Positions 1 through 8,975 of a stretch of 64,000 bases of DNA are shown here, in pieces. The notes under the pieces were generated by a model. That model made no database searches and was not told the origin of the DNA. It saw nothing but the letters and a program-made list of their open reading frames with translations. Position 1 is the first letter of the stretch; every line of letters starts with the position of its first letter. The position numbers and the translations under genes are program-made. Origin of the DNA: Pseudonocardia sediminis (GTDB lineage: Bacteria; Actinomycetota; Actinomycetes; Mycobacteriales; Pseudonocardiaceae); assembly GCF_004217185.1 (NCBI RefSeq), contig NZ_SHKL01000001.1, positions 186,001 through 250,000 of the forward strand. The letters run 5' to 3'.

Positions 1-1
1 C

Positions 2-2698
2 GACGACACCGGCACCCGGGTGCTCGGCACCGGCGGCACCGGGACCTCCCTGGTGGAGGAGCGTGGCCTGGAACCACCGCAGGTCGCGCAGTTCGAGACG
101 GACGCGCAGGGCCTGCCGCAGGCCGCCGGTCTCTCGGTGCAGCTGCACACCGACGCCCGGTACGAGTCGTCGCCGTCGGTGCTCAAGACCGTCCTGCTGA
201 TCGCGCACCTGGTCTCGCTGGTGGCAATGCTCGTCGTGGCCTGGCGGACGTGGCGGGGACGCGACGTCGAACGGCTCCCGCGGGCCCGTCCCGACAGTGC
301 CGATCGCTCCTCCGCGGGACGGATCACGTCGTCGGCGCCGGACGCCGTCGTCCTGGTCGTCTCGCTGGCCTGGGCGGTGCTCGGCCCGGTCAACGTCGAC
401 GACTCCTGGTACGCGCTGATGGCCCGCAACGGCGCCGCGTCCGGCACGATCGGCAACTACATCTACCAGTTCAACGTCACCGAGAACCCGTTCTCCACCA
501 GCCAGTACCTGATGCAGTTCTGGGGCTCGTTCGGCGAGTCGCTGGGCCTGCCCGGCTGGGGCCTGCTGTGGCTGCGGGTGCTGCCGGTCGTCTACGGGCT
601 CGGGACCTACCTGCTGCTCCGCGCCCTGCTGAGCGTCCTGACCGGACGGCTCGGGCGACGCCCCGGCGTCGTCTGGGCGCTCGCGGCCGCGCACCTGCTC
701 TGGTTCACCGCCTACGGCATCACGCTGCGCCCGGAGCCTGCCGGGACGCTGGCCACGGCCGGGGTGATGCTGCTGGTGGCGCTCGCCCGGAAGCGGGGCT
801 CCCTCGGGATGCTCGCCGCCGCGACGGCCGTCGCCGTCATCGGGGTGTCCACCGCCCCGACGGCGCTGGTCGCGGCCGTCCCGCTCGTGCTGGGCCTGCC
901 GATGGTGTGGGCACGTCTGCGCGCCGCCGGGTGGACGGAGCGGCTCGCCGTGGTGGCCGTCGCGGTCGGGGCGGCGAGCGTGATCGTCCCGCTGGGGTTC
1001 GGCGACGCCTCGCTCGGCGACGTCCGCGAGTCGATCGCGGTGCACCGCTGGTACTACTTCCAGTACTCCTGGTTCTCCGAGATCGTGCACTACGCGAACC
1101 TGCTGCAGCCGAACGACCAGGGCGCCTGGGGCAAGCGCCTGCCGGTCCTGCTGACGCTCGCCGTGGTCGCCGCCGGACTCGTCCGGCTGGGCCGCCGGCG
1201 CGGGACGGGCGGGCCGCTCGGCTCCGCGCTCGGCTTCGCCCTGACGATCACCGCGCTGTCGCTGGTGGCGGTCGCGGTGTCGCCGACGAAGTGGGTCAAC
1301 CACTTCGGCGCCGTCGCCGCACCGGCGACGCTGCTGCTCGCGCTCGCCCTGGTCCGCACGCCACTGCCGCGCCGGACACCGGCCCGGGTGCTCGCCGTCG
1401 GGGCCGCCCTGGCCGGGGTCGCAGCCGCGGTGTCGTTCGCCGGACCCAACCTCTGGCGCCCGTTCTCGGACTGGGGACAGCCGTTCGGCAACCACTCCGT
1501 GATCGATGCGGCGGTCAACTCGAACGTGCTCGCGCCGCACGCCGGGCCGCTCTACCTGCGTAGTCCTTTCCTGTGGATCCTGGTGGCCGCTGCGGCGGTG
1601 TACTGGGTGTACCGGCGCCGTCGTAGCGGCCGGCCCAGCGGGCTCACCCCGGACCGGGCGGTCCTCGGGGTCGCGCTCGCCGGCGGGGCCGTGTTGATGC
1701 TGGTCGTGTTCTCGGTGGCACCGGTCGGTCAGGCTCCGGGCGCGTCCGTCGCGTCGATGAACCTGGCCACGCTCGCCGGCCGTCCCTGCGGTCTCGCCGA
1801 CGCCGTGCAGGCGATGGCCCCGGCCGAGCCCGGACTGGGTGCTGCCGCCGGGCCCGAGACGGTCACCGGCGACATGCGGGCGGGCGTCCCGCCGCAGCGG
1901 AGTGCGCCGGGGGGTGCGTCGGCGGGTGTCTGGGGCGACGACGCCCCCGGCGGAACCGGTGTCGGCTCCGTGACCACCGGTTGGTACCCGCTCCCGGCCG
2001 ACACGGGGTCCGGCTCCGTGATCGTCCCGGCCACGGGGGACCTGAGGTCGGGCCAGTCGGTGGTCCTCGAGGTCGGGGCCGGCCCCGCCGGGGCGCCGAC
2101 CGCCACCGACCGGATCACCCTCGACCTGCCCGGCTCCAAGAAGGCCGACTGGGTGAACCTGTCCGCCGACCCGGCCGAGGCCCGGCTCCCCGGCCCGCCG
2201 AGCGCCGTCCGGCTCGTGGCGGCCGACCGCATCGACGGCGCGGACAGCTGGCTCGGCGTCGGCGCGCCCTACCTCGCCGAGGCGCGCCCGGCGTCCGAGC
2301 TGATCGCCGGGCAGCCGGTGTTCGCCGACCAGGTCTCCGCGGTGCTCTGGCCGTGCGCCGACCAGATCGTGATCCGCGACGGCCTGGCCCAGGCCCCCGC
2401 GTGGCGCCTGCGTGCCGGTGACGGCTTCGAGGACGCGATCAAGGACAACTCCACCTTCACCGCCAACGGCGGCACTCTGGCCGCCGTCGACCGGACGGCC
2501 AGGTTCGTCGAGCTCCCGTCCGGTCTCGAACCGCCGGGCGGGCGTGCGATGTTCGGCTGGGGCCACGTCGAGCGCGTCTCCTACGACCACCCGCCGGGCC
2601 TGTTCGACCTCTCCGTCGGCACGGTCGAGCGCAACGGCTGGACGCGCCTGCCCACCCTGGTCGGCAAGTACTACACCGGCCGGGACTTCCTGGGCTGA
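2..2698 (+). CDS. emb: Arabinosyltransferase Emb family, 3' part (5' end outside window)
   Basis: This is a membrane arabinosyltransferase that extends cell-wall arabinan from decaprenyl-phosphoryl-arabinose. The frame is open from the first base, so the gene starts upstream; about 900 residues of a family usually near 1,050-1,100 are present. Visible parts are the end of the N-terminal extracellular domain, then repeated hydrophobic helices, then a C-terminal soluble carbohydrate-binding-like domain. The GT-C acidic motif DDSWYALMAR lies at nt 398-427, and its Met matches EmbB Met306 of M. tuberculosis. A hairpin region follows the stop codon. Family assignment is firm; which of EmbA, B or C it corresponds to cannot be told. 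Confidence 0.93.
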   Translation, partial: DDTGTRVLGTGGTGTSLVEERGLEPPQVAQFETDAQGLPQAAGLSVQLHTDARYESSPSVLKTVLLIAHLVSLVAMLVVAWRTWRGRDVERLPRARPDSADRSSAGRITSSAPDAVVLVVSLAWAVLGPVNVDDSWYALMARNGAASGTIGNYIYQFNVTENPFSTSQYLMQFWGSFGESLGLPGWGLLWLRVLPVVYGLGTYLLLRALLSVLTGRLGRRPGVVWALAAAHLLWFTAYGITLRPEPAGTLATAGVMLLVALARKRGSLGMLAAATAVAVIGVSTAPTALVAAVPLVLGLPMVWARLRAAGWTERLAVVAVAVGAASVIVPLGFGDASLGDVRESIAVHRWYYFQYSWFSEIVHYANLLQPNDQGAWGKRLPVLLTLAVVAAGLVRLGRRRGTGGPLGSALGFALTITALSLVAVAVSPTKWVNHFGAVAAPATLLLALALVRTPLPRRTPARVLAVGAALAGVAAAVSFAGPNLWRPFSDWGQPFGNHSVIDAAVNSNVLAPHAGPLYLRSPFLWILVAAAAVYWVYRRRRSGRPSGLTPDRAVLGVALAGGAVLMLVVFSVAPVGQAPGASVASMNLATLAGRPCGLADAVQAMAPAEPGLGAAAGPETVTGDMRAGVPPQRSAPGGASAGVWGDDAPGGTGVGSVTTGWYPLPADTGSGSVIVPATGDLRSGQSVVLEVGAGPAGAPTATDRITLDLPGSKKADWVNLSADPAEARLPGPPSAVRLVAADRIDGADSWLGVGAPYLAEARPASELIAGQPVFADQVSAVLWPCADQIVIRDGLAQAPAWRLRAGDGFEDAIKDNSTFTANGGTLAAVDRTARFVELPSGLEPPGGRAMFGWGHVERVSYDHPPGLFDLSVGTVERNGWTRLPTLVGKYYTGRDFLG

Positions 2699-2731
2699 CC
2701 TGAGCCCACCGGCGAGGCAGCCGGCCCGGCT

Positions 2732-2799
2732 CATCCGCACCCCTTGCCGCGATCCGCACCTCGTGCAGGGGGTGCGAACGGATGGCAGGGGTGCGGATC
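2732..2799. terminator. Inverted-repeat cluster after emb
   Basis: The unit ATCCGCACC occurs twice on the plus strand, near 2733 and 2752, and is answered by GGTGCGAACGGAT and GGTGCGGAT further right. The outer arms ATCCGCACCCCT and AGGGGTGCGGAT can fold into one long stem or two smaller ones. There is no T-tract. The likely role is transcription termination or 3' end stabilisation of the emb mRNA. Confidence 0.5.
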
Positions 2800-2875
2800 A
2801 CCAGAAGGCCACCCTGACGGCCGACTCGGGGTCGTCCCCGATGTGGTGTCGGGTCACTCCGGCTGCGATGGGTCC

Positions 2876-3562
2876 ATGTCTCCCGCGGCCCCGTCCCTGC
2901 GCACCTGGCGTCAGCTGACCGTCTGGTTGCACGTGCTCACGTCCGTCGGCTGGATGGCCCTGGCCGCGGTGATGGCGGTGTCGCTGGCCTTCGCCGCGAC
3001 CCACCCGGCCCTGCGGCTCGGGGCGCTGGAGACGGCGCACCACCTCGACCAGTCGCTGCTCGCGCCGCTGGCCGCCGGCTCCGCGCTGACCGGCATCGTG
3101 CTCAGTGCCGCGACCGCATTCGGCTTCTTCCACCACTGGTGGGTCACGATCAAGTTCGCGATCACGTTGGTGCAGCTCTACCTGGGCATCTTCGTGCTGT
3201 CGAACGCCCTGGACGTGGCGCGGACGACGCCGGAACAGGTCCCGTCGGCGACCGGCCTGGTGCTCGGCCCGGCGCTGATGGCGGGCGCGATCGCGTTCCA
3301 GGGCTGGCTCTCGATCGCCAAGCCGTGGGGCCGCACGCCGGGCATTCGGAGGGCCAAGCCACCGACCGGGCCGCGCTGGGTGTTCGCGGCGGCCGTCGTC
3401 GCGGTCCCGGTGGACCTGACGGTCGGGCTCGTCCTCGGGCACCCACGGCCGCTCGCGGCGATCCTCGTCCTGGTCGTGGTGCTCGTCCACCGGGCGTGGG
3501 TGCTCCGCGGCTCCCGCATCGCTCCGGGGGCTCGGGGTCAGCTGCGCTCGTCGATCTCGTAG
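2876..3562 (+). CDS. DUF2269-like integral membrane protein
   Basis: A 228-residue protein with about four or five hydrophobic segments and short charged loops. The first helix contains WLHVLTSVGWMALAAV, with the His and Trp common in DUF2269/CopD-like membrane proteins. I take the ATG at 2876 because the frame upstream has no protein-like composition. The last 25 bp overlap tail to tail with glfT2 on the other strand. Function is unknown; a small redox- or ion-related membrane protein is possible, but nothing here proves it. Confidence 0.7.
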   Translation: MSPAAPSLRTWRQLTVWLHVLTSVGWMALAAVMAVSLAFAATHPALRLGALETAHHLDQSLLAPLAAGSALTGIVLSAATAFGFFHHWWVTIKFAITLVQLYLGIFVLSNALDVARTTPEQVPSATGLVLGPALMAGAIAFQGWLSIAKPWGRTPGIRRAKPPTGPRWVFAAAVVAVPVDLTVGLVLGHPRPLAAILVLVVVLVHRAWVLRGSRIAPGARGQLRSSIS

Positions 3563-5448
3563 AGGCGCGCCCAGTTCTCCCGGCTCGTCAGCTGCGGCGC
3601 GGCGTCGCGCCATTGCTGCGCGACCTGCGGACCTTCCGCGTGCAGGCGGCGCAGCGTGCGCACGGCGCGGCGGGAGAGCTCGCGCAGGCGGTCGCGGTCC
3701 CGGGTGCGGACCCGGACCCCGGTCTCGGCCATGTCGGTCACGATCGCCCGCTCGAACAGCGACACGTGCCACCAGTGCGCCTCACCGGCCGGCACCATCC
3801 CGGTCCGGAACGGGACCCGTCCGGTGCCCTGGAACAGCGCCCGCTTCACCCAGGTCAGCAGCATCCGCGCCGGCTTGCCGGGGGACAGGTGGACCTGGGT
3901 CTCGCGGAAGTCCAGCGGCAGGTCGTTCACCGGCACCGGCGTCGTCTCCGGGTAGGCGGCACGGATCCGGCGGATCTCCGCCGCGGCCGCGGCCGAGCCG
4001 TCGACGAGGATGTCCGGACCCTCCAGGAAGTCCTCGACGGCCTGCAGCAGCGTCGCGGCCAGCCCGTACTGCATCGCGACCAGGTACTGGCCCAGCAGCG
4101 TGGTGACGGTGGTGGTCACCGTGCGCCGGTCGAACCCGGTGCGCAGGGACGCGGTGATCAGGCCGTTGCGCTGGTTGAAGTAGCGGTGCCACTCGTCCCA
4201 GTCCTTCCAGCCGAAGTCCGCGTGCCAGACACCGGCGCCGGGCAGCGACACCGTCGGGTAGCCGTGCTCGCGGGCCCGGTAGCCGAACTCGACGTCGTCC
4301 CACTGGAAGAACAGCGGCAGCGGGTAGCCGATCGCGCGCACGATCGAGGCCGGGATCAGGCAGGACCACCAGCCGTTGTACTCGGTGTCGACGCGGCGCT
4401 CCTGCACCATCGGGAGCTGGCGCTCGTCGCGGCCGAGCAGGAACCCCTCGACCATCGCGCCGTCCACCGGCAGCCCGACCTTGAGCTGCTCGGGGATCGC
4501 GTACTCCGCGGTGATGTGCACGTGCCCGGGGTGCAGCAGGTTGAGCATCTGCCCGCCGACGATGGCCGGGCGCGTCGTGCAGGCCGCGAAGCCGATGAGG
4601 CGGACCACGATCTCGGGGTCGAGCAGGACGTCGTCGTCCATCAGCAGGACGTCGTGGTCGTCGGCCGGGTCGCCGGCCGTGGCCTCGAACAGCCCGCGGG
4701 TGAAGCCGCCGGCCCCGCCCAGGTTCGGCTGGCGCTGGTAGCGCAGCTGGTCGCCGAACGCCTCGGCGATGCCGGCGAACCGGTCCCGGCTCTCCAGCGG
4801 GTCGGTGCCCTGGTCGACGACCCGCACGTACCGCACGCGGTCGCGGGCGAACGGGTCGTCGAGCAGCGCCTGCAGCGTGTTCAGGCAGTCGGAGACCCGG
4901 TTGAACGTGCAGATCGTGATCGACGTCGGCCGCAGCGGCTCCGGGTGCGCGACGCTCCAGCGCACGTCGGAGACGGTCAGCTCGCCGGTCTCGGTGGCCA
5001 TCTCGATCCACATGCCGCCGCCGTCGACGAACCGGTCGACCGGCCCGGTGAGCACGATCTCGGTGTCCCCACCGCCGTCACACGATGCGACGTCGACGGC
5101 GCGGCCGACCTTGTTCGTGTCCGAGGCCATCAGCCACACCCGGCCGGTGCCGGACGCGCGCAGCGTCACCCGCACCTCGCCGACGGCGGTCCAGCGCTGC
5201 CAGTAGGTGGCGTGCAGCCGTCCCCAGTAGGTGTTGGTGGAGACGTGCGTGCCCGGGGTGAGCGACACCGTCGTGCGGTCGCGGCGGGCCGTGCCGCGCA
5301 GGATCTCCGCATAGAGGTCCTGCGGGACCAGCGCCGTCGGCCCCGCGAACATCCCGCGCTGCACGGTCAGGCGCGCGTCGGGGGCGCGCCCGTCCGTCGT
5401 CAGCGGAGCGGGGTCGTGGCTCCGAGCGGGCTCAGCGGTACGCAGCAT
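3538..5448 (-). CDS. glfT2: Galactofuranosyltransferase GlfT2
   Basis: A processive UDP-galactofuranose transferase that polymerises the galactan of arabinogalactan at the inner face of the membrane. The length of 636 residues matches the mycobacterial enzyme. An N-terminal beta-rich domain (about 1-170) precedes a GT-A domain starting at SITICTFNR. The metal-binding DDD is at 271-273, the WW pair at 360-361, FQWDDVEFGYR has acidic residues 384-385, and the metal His is 409 in VWHADFGW. It lies 90 bp downstream of an emb gene on the same strand, probably in one operon. Identification is strong. Confidence 0.95.
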   Translation of the reverse strand: MLRTAEPARSHDPAPLTTDGRAPDARLTVQRGMFAGPTALVPQDLYAEILRGTARRDRTTVSLTPGTHVSTNTYWGRLHATYWQRWTAVGEVRVTLRASGTGRVWLMASDTNKVGRAVDVASCDGGGDTEIVLTGPVDRFVDGGGMWIEMATETGELTVSDVRWSVAHPEPLRPTSITICTFNRVSDCLNTLQALLDDPFARDRVRYVRVVDQGTDPLESRDRFAGIAEAFGDQLRYQRQPNLGGAGGFTRGLFEATAGDPADDHDVLLMDDDVLLDPEIVVRLIGFAACTTRPAIVGGQMLNLLHPGHVHITAEYAIPEQLKVGLPVDGAMVEGFLLGRDERQLPMVQERRVDTEYNGWWSCLIPASIVRAIGYPLPLFFQWDDVEFGYRAREHGYPTVSLPGAGVWHADFGWKDWDEWHRYFNQRNGLITASLRTGFDRRTVTTTVTTLLGQYLVAMQYGLAATLLQAVEDFLEGPDILVDGSAAAAAEIRRIRAAYPETTPVPVNDLPLDFRETQVHLSPGKPARMLLTWVKRALFQGTGRVPFRTGMVPAGEAHWWHVSLFERAIVTDMAETGVRVRTRDRDRLRELSRRAVRTLRRLHAEGPQVAQQWRDAAPQLTSRENWARLYEIDERS

Positions 5449-5538
5449 CGGGAACGGCTCGCCTTCCAGGGGGTCGTCCGGTCGGGTCTCCGGTCGTCGC
5501 CGGCCGGAGGGGCCTCACCCCTCCATTGTCCCGCCGGC

Positions 5539-8500
5539 TCATCCGGGCAGCGGCGACGGGTCCGACGGCGGGGGACCGGCCTGTCCGACCGCGGACCAGC
5601 CCCACATCGTGCGGGTGCCGCGGACGACGTCCGGCCGGGCCGCGTCGGCGGCGTAGGGCTCGACGACGCGGAACTGGCCCGCGTCGAAGTCCCAGGCCCC
5701 GGGCAGGTACGTCGGCAGCACACGCTGCGCGGCGACCTGGCTCAGCCACCCGAGCGGCCCGCCCGCGGACGGGAAGCTCCAGCTGTCGCCGACGGCGCGC
5801 AGCTGGGTGTCGCCCAGGAACCGGTAGGTCGGGACCTGCGCGATGCCGGCGTTGACGTCGAAACGCTTGAGGCACGGGCTCGGGAACGCGACGGTGTAGT
5901 CGAGGAACCCGGGCTCGTCGCCGACGAGCTGGGTCATCGGGGTCAGGACCGGCACCCGCGGCTGGGCGACGGCGAGCCAGGAGTTCGGCCCGGTGCCGCG
6001 GTCGGTGGCGACCACGCGGACGCGGTCGGCCGTCGCGACCGGGGTGTTCGCCAGGTCGAGCCGCACGTCGCGCCAGGCGCGCCCGCCGGCCGAGGTGCCC
6101 GACGGGTCCGCGGTCGTGCTGACGGTGCCGCCGGCCCCGGGCGGGGAGATCTCGCCGACGGGCTGGGAACCGCGGGCGAACTCGAGCGTCAGCTCGTTGC
6201 CCAGCCCCACCGAACCGGCGATGCCGAGCACCAGGGGCGCGGACCCGTTGCGGGCGGCCTCGGGCAGCGAGTACCAGCCGGAGCGGTAGTCGCCGACGGC
6301 GTTCGGGCTGGTCGAGTAGCTGCCCACGACCGGTCCGCCGAGCGGCCCGGCACCGAGGACGTCCGCGAGGCGGTCACCCTGGCCGTTGTTGTCGCGCAGC
6401 GAGCCCGGACCGGTCGGCGGGAGCCCGGTCGGGGAGAACCCGACCGCGCTCGGGGCGTCGTCCGGGCTGCCGGTCGGCGGGGCCGCCGGGAGCACACCGG
6501 CCGCCGGGTCGGTCTCCACGAGGAGCCGTCCGGCCAGCCCGCAGTTCGAGCCGGTCGGGTCGCTGATCACGTCGGCGCCGAGCGAGTAGCTGCCGGCCTG
6601 CTTCTCCATGCCCTTGGCCAGCGAGGCGACCATGAACAGCACCATCAGCGCGCACACGACGGCGATCGGGGCCGAGCCCAGACGCACCGCCTGGGCCTGG
6701 CTCAACCGCACACGGCGGATCCGCCGCCCGGCCACGGGCGCCTTCTGGCTCAGCACCGGCCGCGGGATCCCCGGCGTGCGCAGGTGCTCCACGACGCCGA
6801 CGATCAGCGAGATCGCGGCCAGGACCAGCAGCAGCTCGGTCGCCGAGTACCCCATGATCGACGGCGGCTTGTCGAACCACGGCACGCCCCAGTTGGAGAC
6901 GTACCACCAGGTGTTCGGCCCGGTGAAGGCCAGACCGGTGACCGCCAGGACGGCGGAGAGGAACAGCGCCTGGTTGCGGCGCGAGCGCAGGACGCCGGTG
7001 CTGGTGGCCAGCGCGGCGAGTGCGGCCATCCCGGCGCCGAGCGCGGCGAACGCGCCGAAGTGGTGGGTCCACTTGGTGGGGGTCAGGGCCAGCACCGCGA
7101 ACGAGAGCACGGTGCTGCCCATCAGCCGGCGGCTGAAGTTCAGCGCGGCGCCCGGGATCCGTCCCCGGCGCAGCAGGACCATCGCCGCGACCGCGGTGCA
7201 CAGCAGCGTCAGCAGCACCGGGAAGCGGCGCATCAGGGAGCCGTCGCGGCTCTCGGAGAACAGGTTCTGGTAGCGGGTCAGCTCCTCGTACCAGGCCAGG
7301 TTCGGGCCGATCTCGGTGCGCACGCGGGTGGCCTCGGAGATCGTCGCCCAGGTCTGGTCGCCGAAGATCGCGACCAGCACGATCAGCCCGGCGGCGGCGA
7401 GCGGGGCCAGCGTCGTCACCCACCCGGTGCGGCGTCCGCGCTCGCTCAGCAGCCGCAGCAGCGGCCGCGCGGCGGCCAGGAACGGGGCCAGCGCGATCAA
7501 CCCGGTCGGGGTGGCCGCGACGGCGAACGCCGCGGCGAACAGCGCACCGGCGACCGGCAGCAGGCGCCGGGTGGCCAGCGCCCGCTCCAGCGTGACGAAC
7601 GACAGCAGCGCCGCGATGACGACGACGGTCTCGGGCCGCAGCCCGTTGTCGAAGGTCAGCCAGTAGCAGAGGAAGACCCCGGCGGCGGCCCAGCCGGCGG
7701 AACGGCTGCGGCGGACCCGGGTGCCCAGGCGCGGCAGCAGCGCGCGGCTGATCAGGAACCACGAGGCCACACCCATCCCGAGCGCGGGCAGCCGCAGCCA
7801 CAGGACGGACTCCGAGATCCCGCTCCAGAGCGAGTACAGCTGGTAGAACCAGCCGAACGGGGCCTCCGGGACGTTGAACCAGCGGTAGTAGTTGCCGATG
7901 TAGCCGGCCGCGTCGTCGGCCCGGGAGATGGCCAGGATGTAGCCGTCGTCGGGGGTGACGCTGCCGATCGCCGTCCACACGCCGAGGACGACGACCACGA
8001 GCGCGTCGCGCAGGATGTCGCGTCCCTGCAGGGCCCGGGACAGCCGCCGCCCGTGCAGCACCCGGCGGCCGTCGCGGTCGTCCATCCGGCGCAGGAACCA
8101 GAGGCAACCGGCCAGGGTGAGGACGGCGATCGCGCTGACGACGATCTTCAGGACGGTCGCGGTGCTGTCGTAGCGGTTGTCCGCCTCGATCCGCACGGAC
8201 GTGTCGCCGACCGGGTCCTGCGCGGCGTCGAGGTCGGAGTAGATCCCGACGACCTGGGGTCGCGCGTCGAAGTCGAGGGAGAACAGCTGCTGGTCACCGA
8301 GCGTGGCGACGGTGCGGCCGAAGTCCGAGGTGATGCGCAGTGCGCCGTCCCCGGGCGGGAGCGGTGCCGTCACGACCTGCCGGCCGCGGACGTCGATCGC
8401 GACCGTGCCGGCGTCGACACTGACCCGCATCCCGACGGTGTTCCCGTCCGGGGCGTTCACGGGGACGGTGGAGAACACGGTCGCGGTGCCCGGGGTGCGG

Positions 8501-8928
8501 GCCTCGAGGCTGCGGATCGCGGCGACGGGGAACGTCGCCTCCATCGTCTCCGGACGCATCGCGACCAGGGGCGTGTCGACGGCGGCGGTACCGCTCTGTG
8601 CCGTCGGCCAGCGCACCTCGGAGGTGGTCTGCACGACGGGCAGGAACGGCACGGCCAGCGCGAGCACGGCCGAGATCAGCCCGAGACCGGCGGCGAGCCA
8701 ACGGTCGACGGGACGTGGGCCGCGTGCGCGGGACGACGTCGTGTCCCGTGATTCTGCGGCCACCTGGTCGGTGGTCAGCACCCCGTCGAGGCTAGACAGC
8801 GTCTTCGGACGGTTCGGCACGGCCCCGTCCACACGGGTCCGACGCCTCCGTCCGGCGGTATCCCCCGCCCGGGGAGTCAAGGTCGCGGATCTCCCATGAT
8901 CGACACTCTCCGTCACCAGATGCGACAT
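5539..8928 (-). CDS. emb: Arabinosyltransferase Emb family (complete)
   Basis: A full-length polytopic GT-C arabinosyltransferase of up to 1,129 residues that adds arabinofuranose to arabinogalactan or lipoarabinomannan outside the membrane. A first transmembrane helix (about 76-97) is followed by an extracellular jelly-roll-like domain, a long multi-helix region from about 258, and a C-terminal soluble domain. The catalytic DD is at 327-328 in TPDDGYILAISR. The residue matching EmbB Met306 is Ile334. The N-terminal 50 residues are poorly conserved in character, so a later GTG start is possible. It is convergent with the other emb and leads into glfT2. Confidence 0.94.
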   Translation of the reverse strand: MSHLVTESVDHGRSATLTPRAGDTAGRRRRTRVDGAVPNRPKTLSSLDGVLTTDQVAAESRDTTSSRARGPRPVDRWLAAGLGLISAVLALAVPFLPVVQTTSEVRWPTAQSGTAAVDTPLVAMRPETMEATFPVAAIRSLEARTPGTATVFSTVPVNAPDGNTVGMRVSVDAGTVAIDVRGRQVVTAPLPPGDGALRITSDFGRTVATLGDQQLFSLDFDARPQVVGIYSDLDAAQDPVGDTSVRIEADNRYDSTATVLKIVVSAIAVLTLAGCLWFLRRMDDRDGRRVLHGRRLSRALQGRDILRDALVVVVLGVWTAIGSVTPDDGYILAISRADDAAGYIGNYYRWFNVPEAPFGWFYQLYSLWSGISESVLWLRLPALGMGVASWFLISRALLPRLGTRVRRSRSAGWAAAGVFLCYWLTFDNGLRPETVVVIAALLSFVTLERALATRRLLPVAGALFAAAFAVAATPTGLIALAPFLAAARPLLRLLSERGRRTGWVTTLAPLAAAGLIVLVAIFGDQTWATISEATRVRTEIGPNLAWYEELTRYQNLFSESRDGSLMRRFPVLLTLLCTAVAAMVLLRRGRIPGAALNFSRRLMGSTVLSFAVLALTPTKWTHHFGAFAALGAGMAALAALATSTGVLRSRRNQALFLSAVLAVTGLAFTGPNTWWYVSNWGVPWFDKPPSIMGYSATELLLVLAAISLIVGVVEHLRTPGIPRPVLSQKAPVAGRRIRRVRLSQAQAVRLGSAPIAVVCALMVLFMVASLAKGMEKQAGSYSLGADVISDPTGSNCGLAGRLLVETDPAAGVLPAAPPTGSPDDAPSAVGFSPTGLPPTGPGSLRDNNGQGDRLADVLGAGPLGGPVVGSYSTSPNAVGDYRSGWYSLPEAARNGSAPLVLGIAGSVGLGNELTLEFARGSQPVGEISPPGAGGTVSTTADPSGTSAGGRAWRDVRLDLANTPVATADRVRVVATDRGTGPNSWLAVAQPRVPVLTPMTQLVGDEPGFLDYTVAFPSPCLKRFDVNAGIAQVPTYRFLGDTQLRAVGDSWSFPSAGGPLGWLSQVAAQRVLPTYLPGAWDFDAGQFRVVEPYAADAARPDVVRGTRTMWGWSAVGQAGPPPSDPSPLPG

Positions 8929-8975
8929 TCGGGCCTAGTTCGGGTGTCCCCGGTGACGGTGTCGGCGCAACCTCG

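Noticed and set aside
3139..8751. Very long plus-strand open frame (about 1,870 codons) opposite glfT2 and emb
   Set aside because: It is antisense to two clearly identified genes, has no recognisable domain and is Arg/Gly/Pro-biased, the usual shadow of high-G+C coding DNA.
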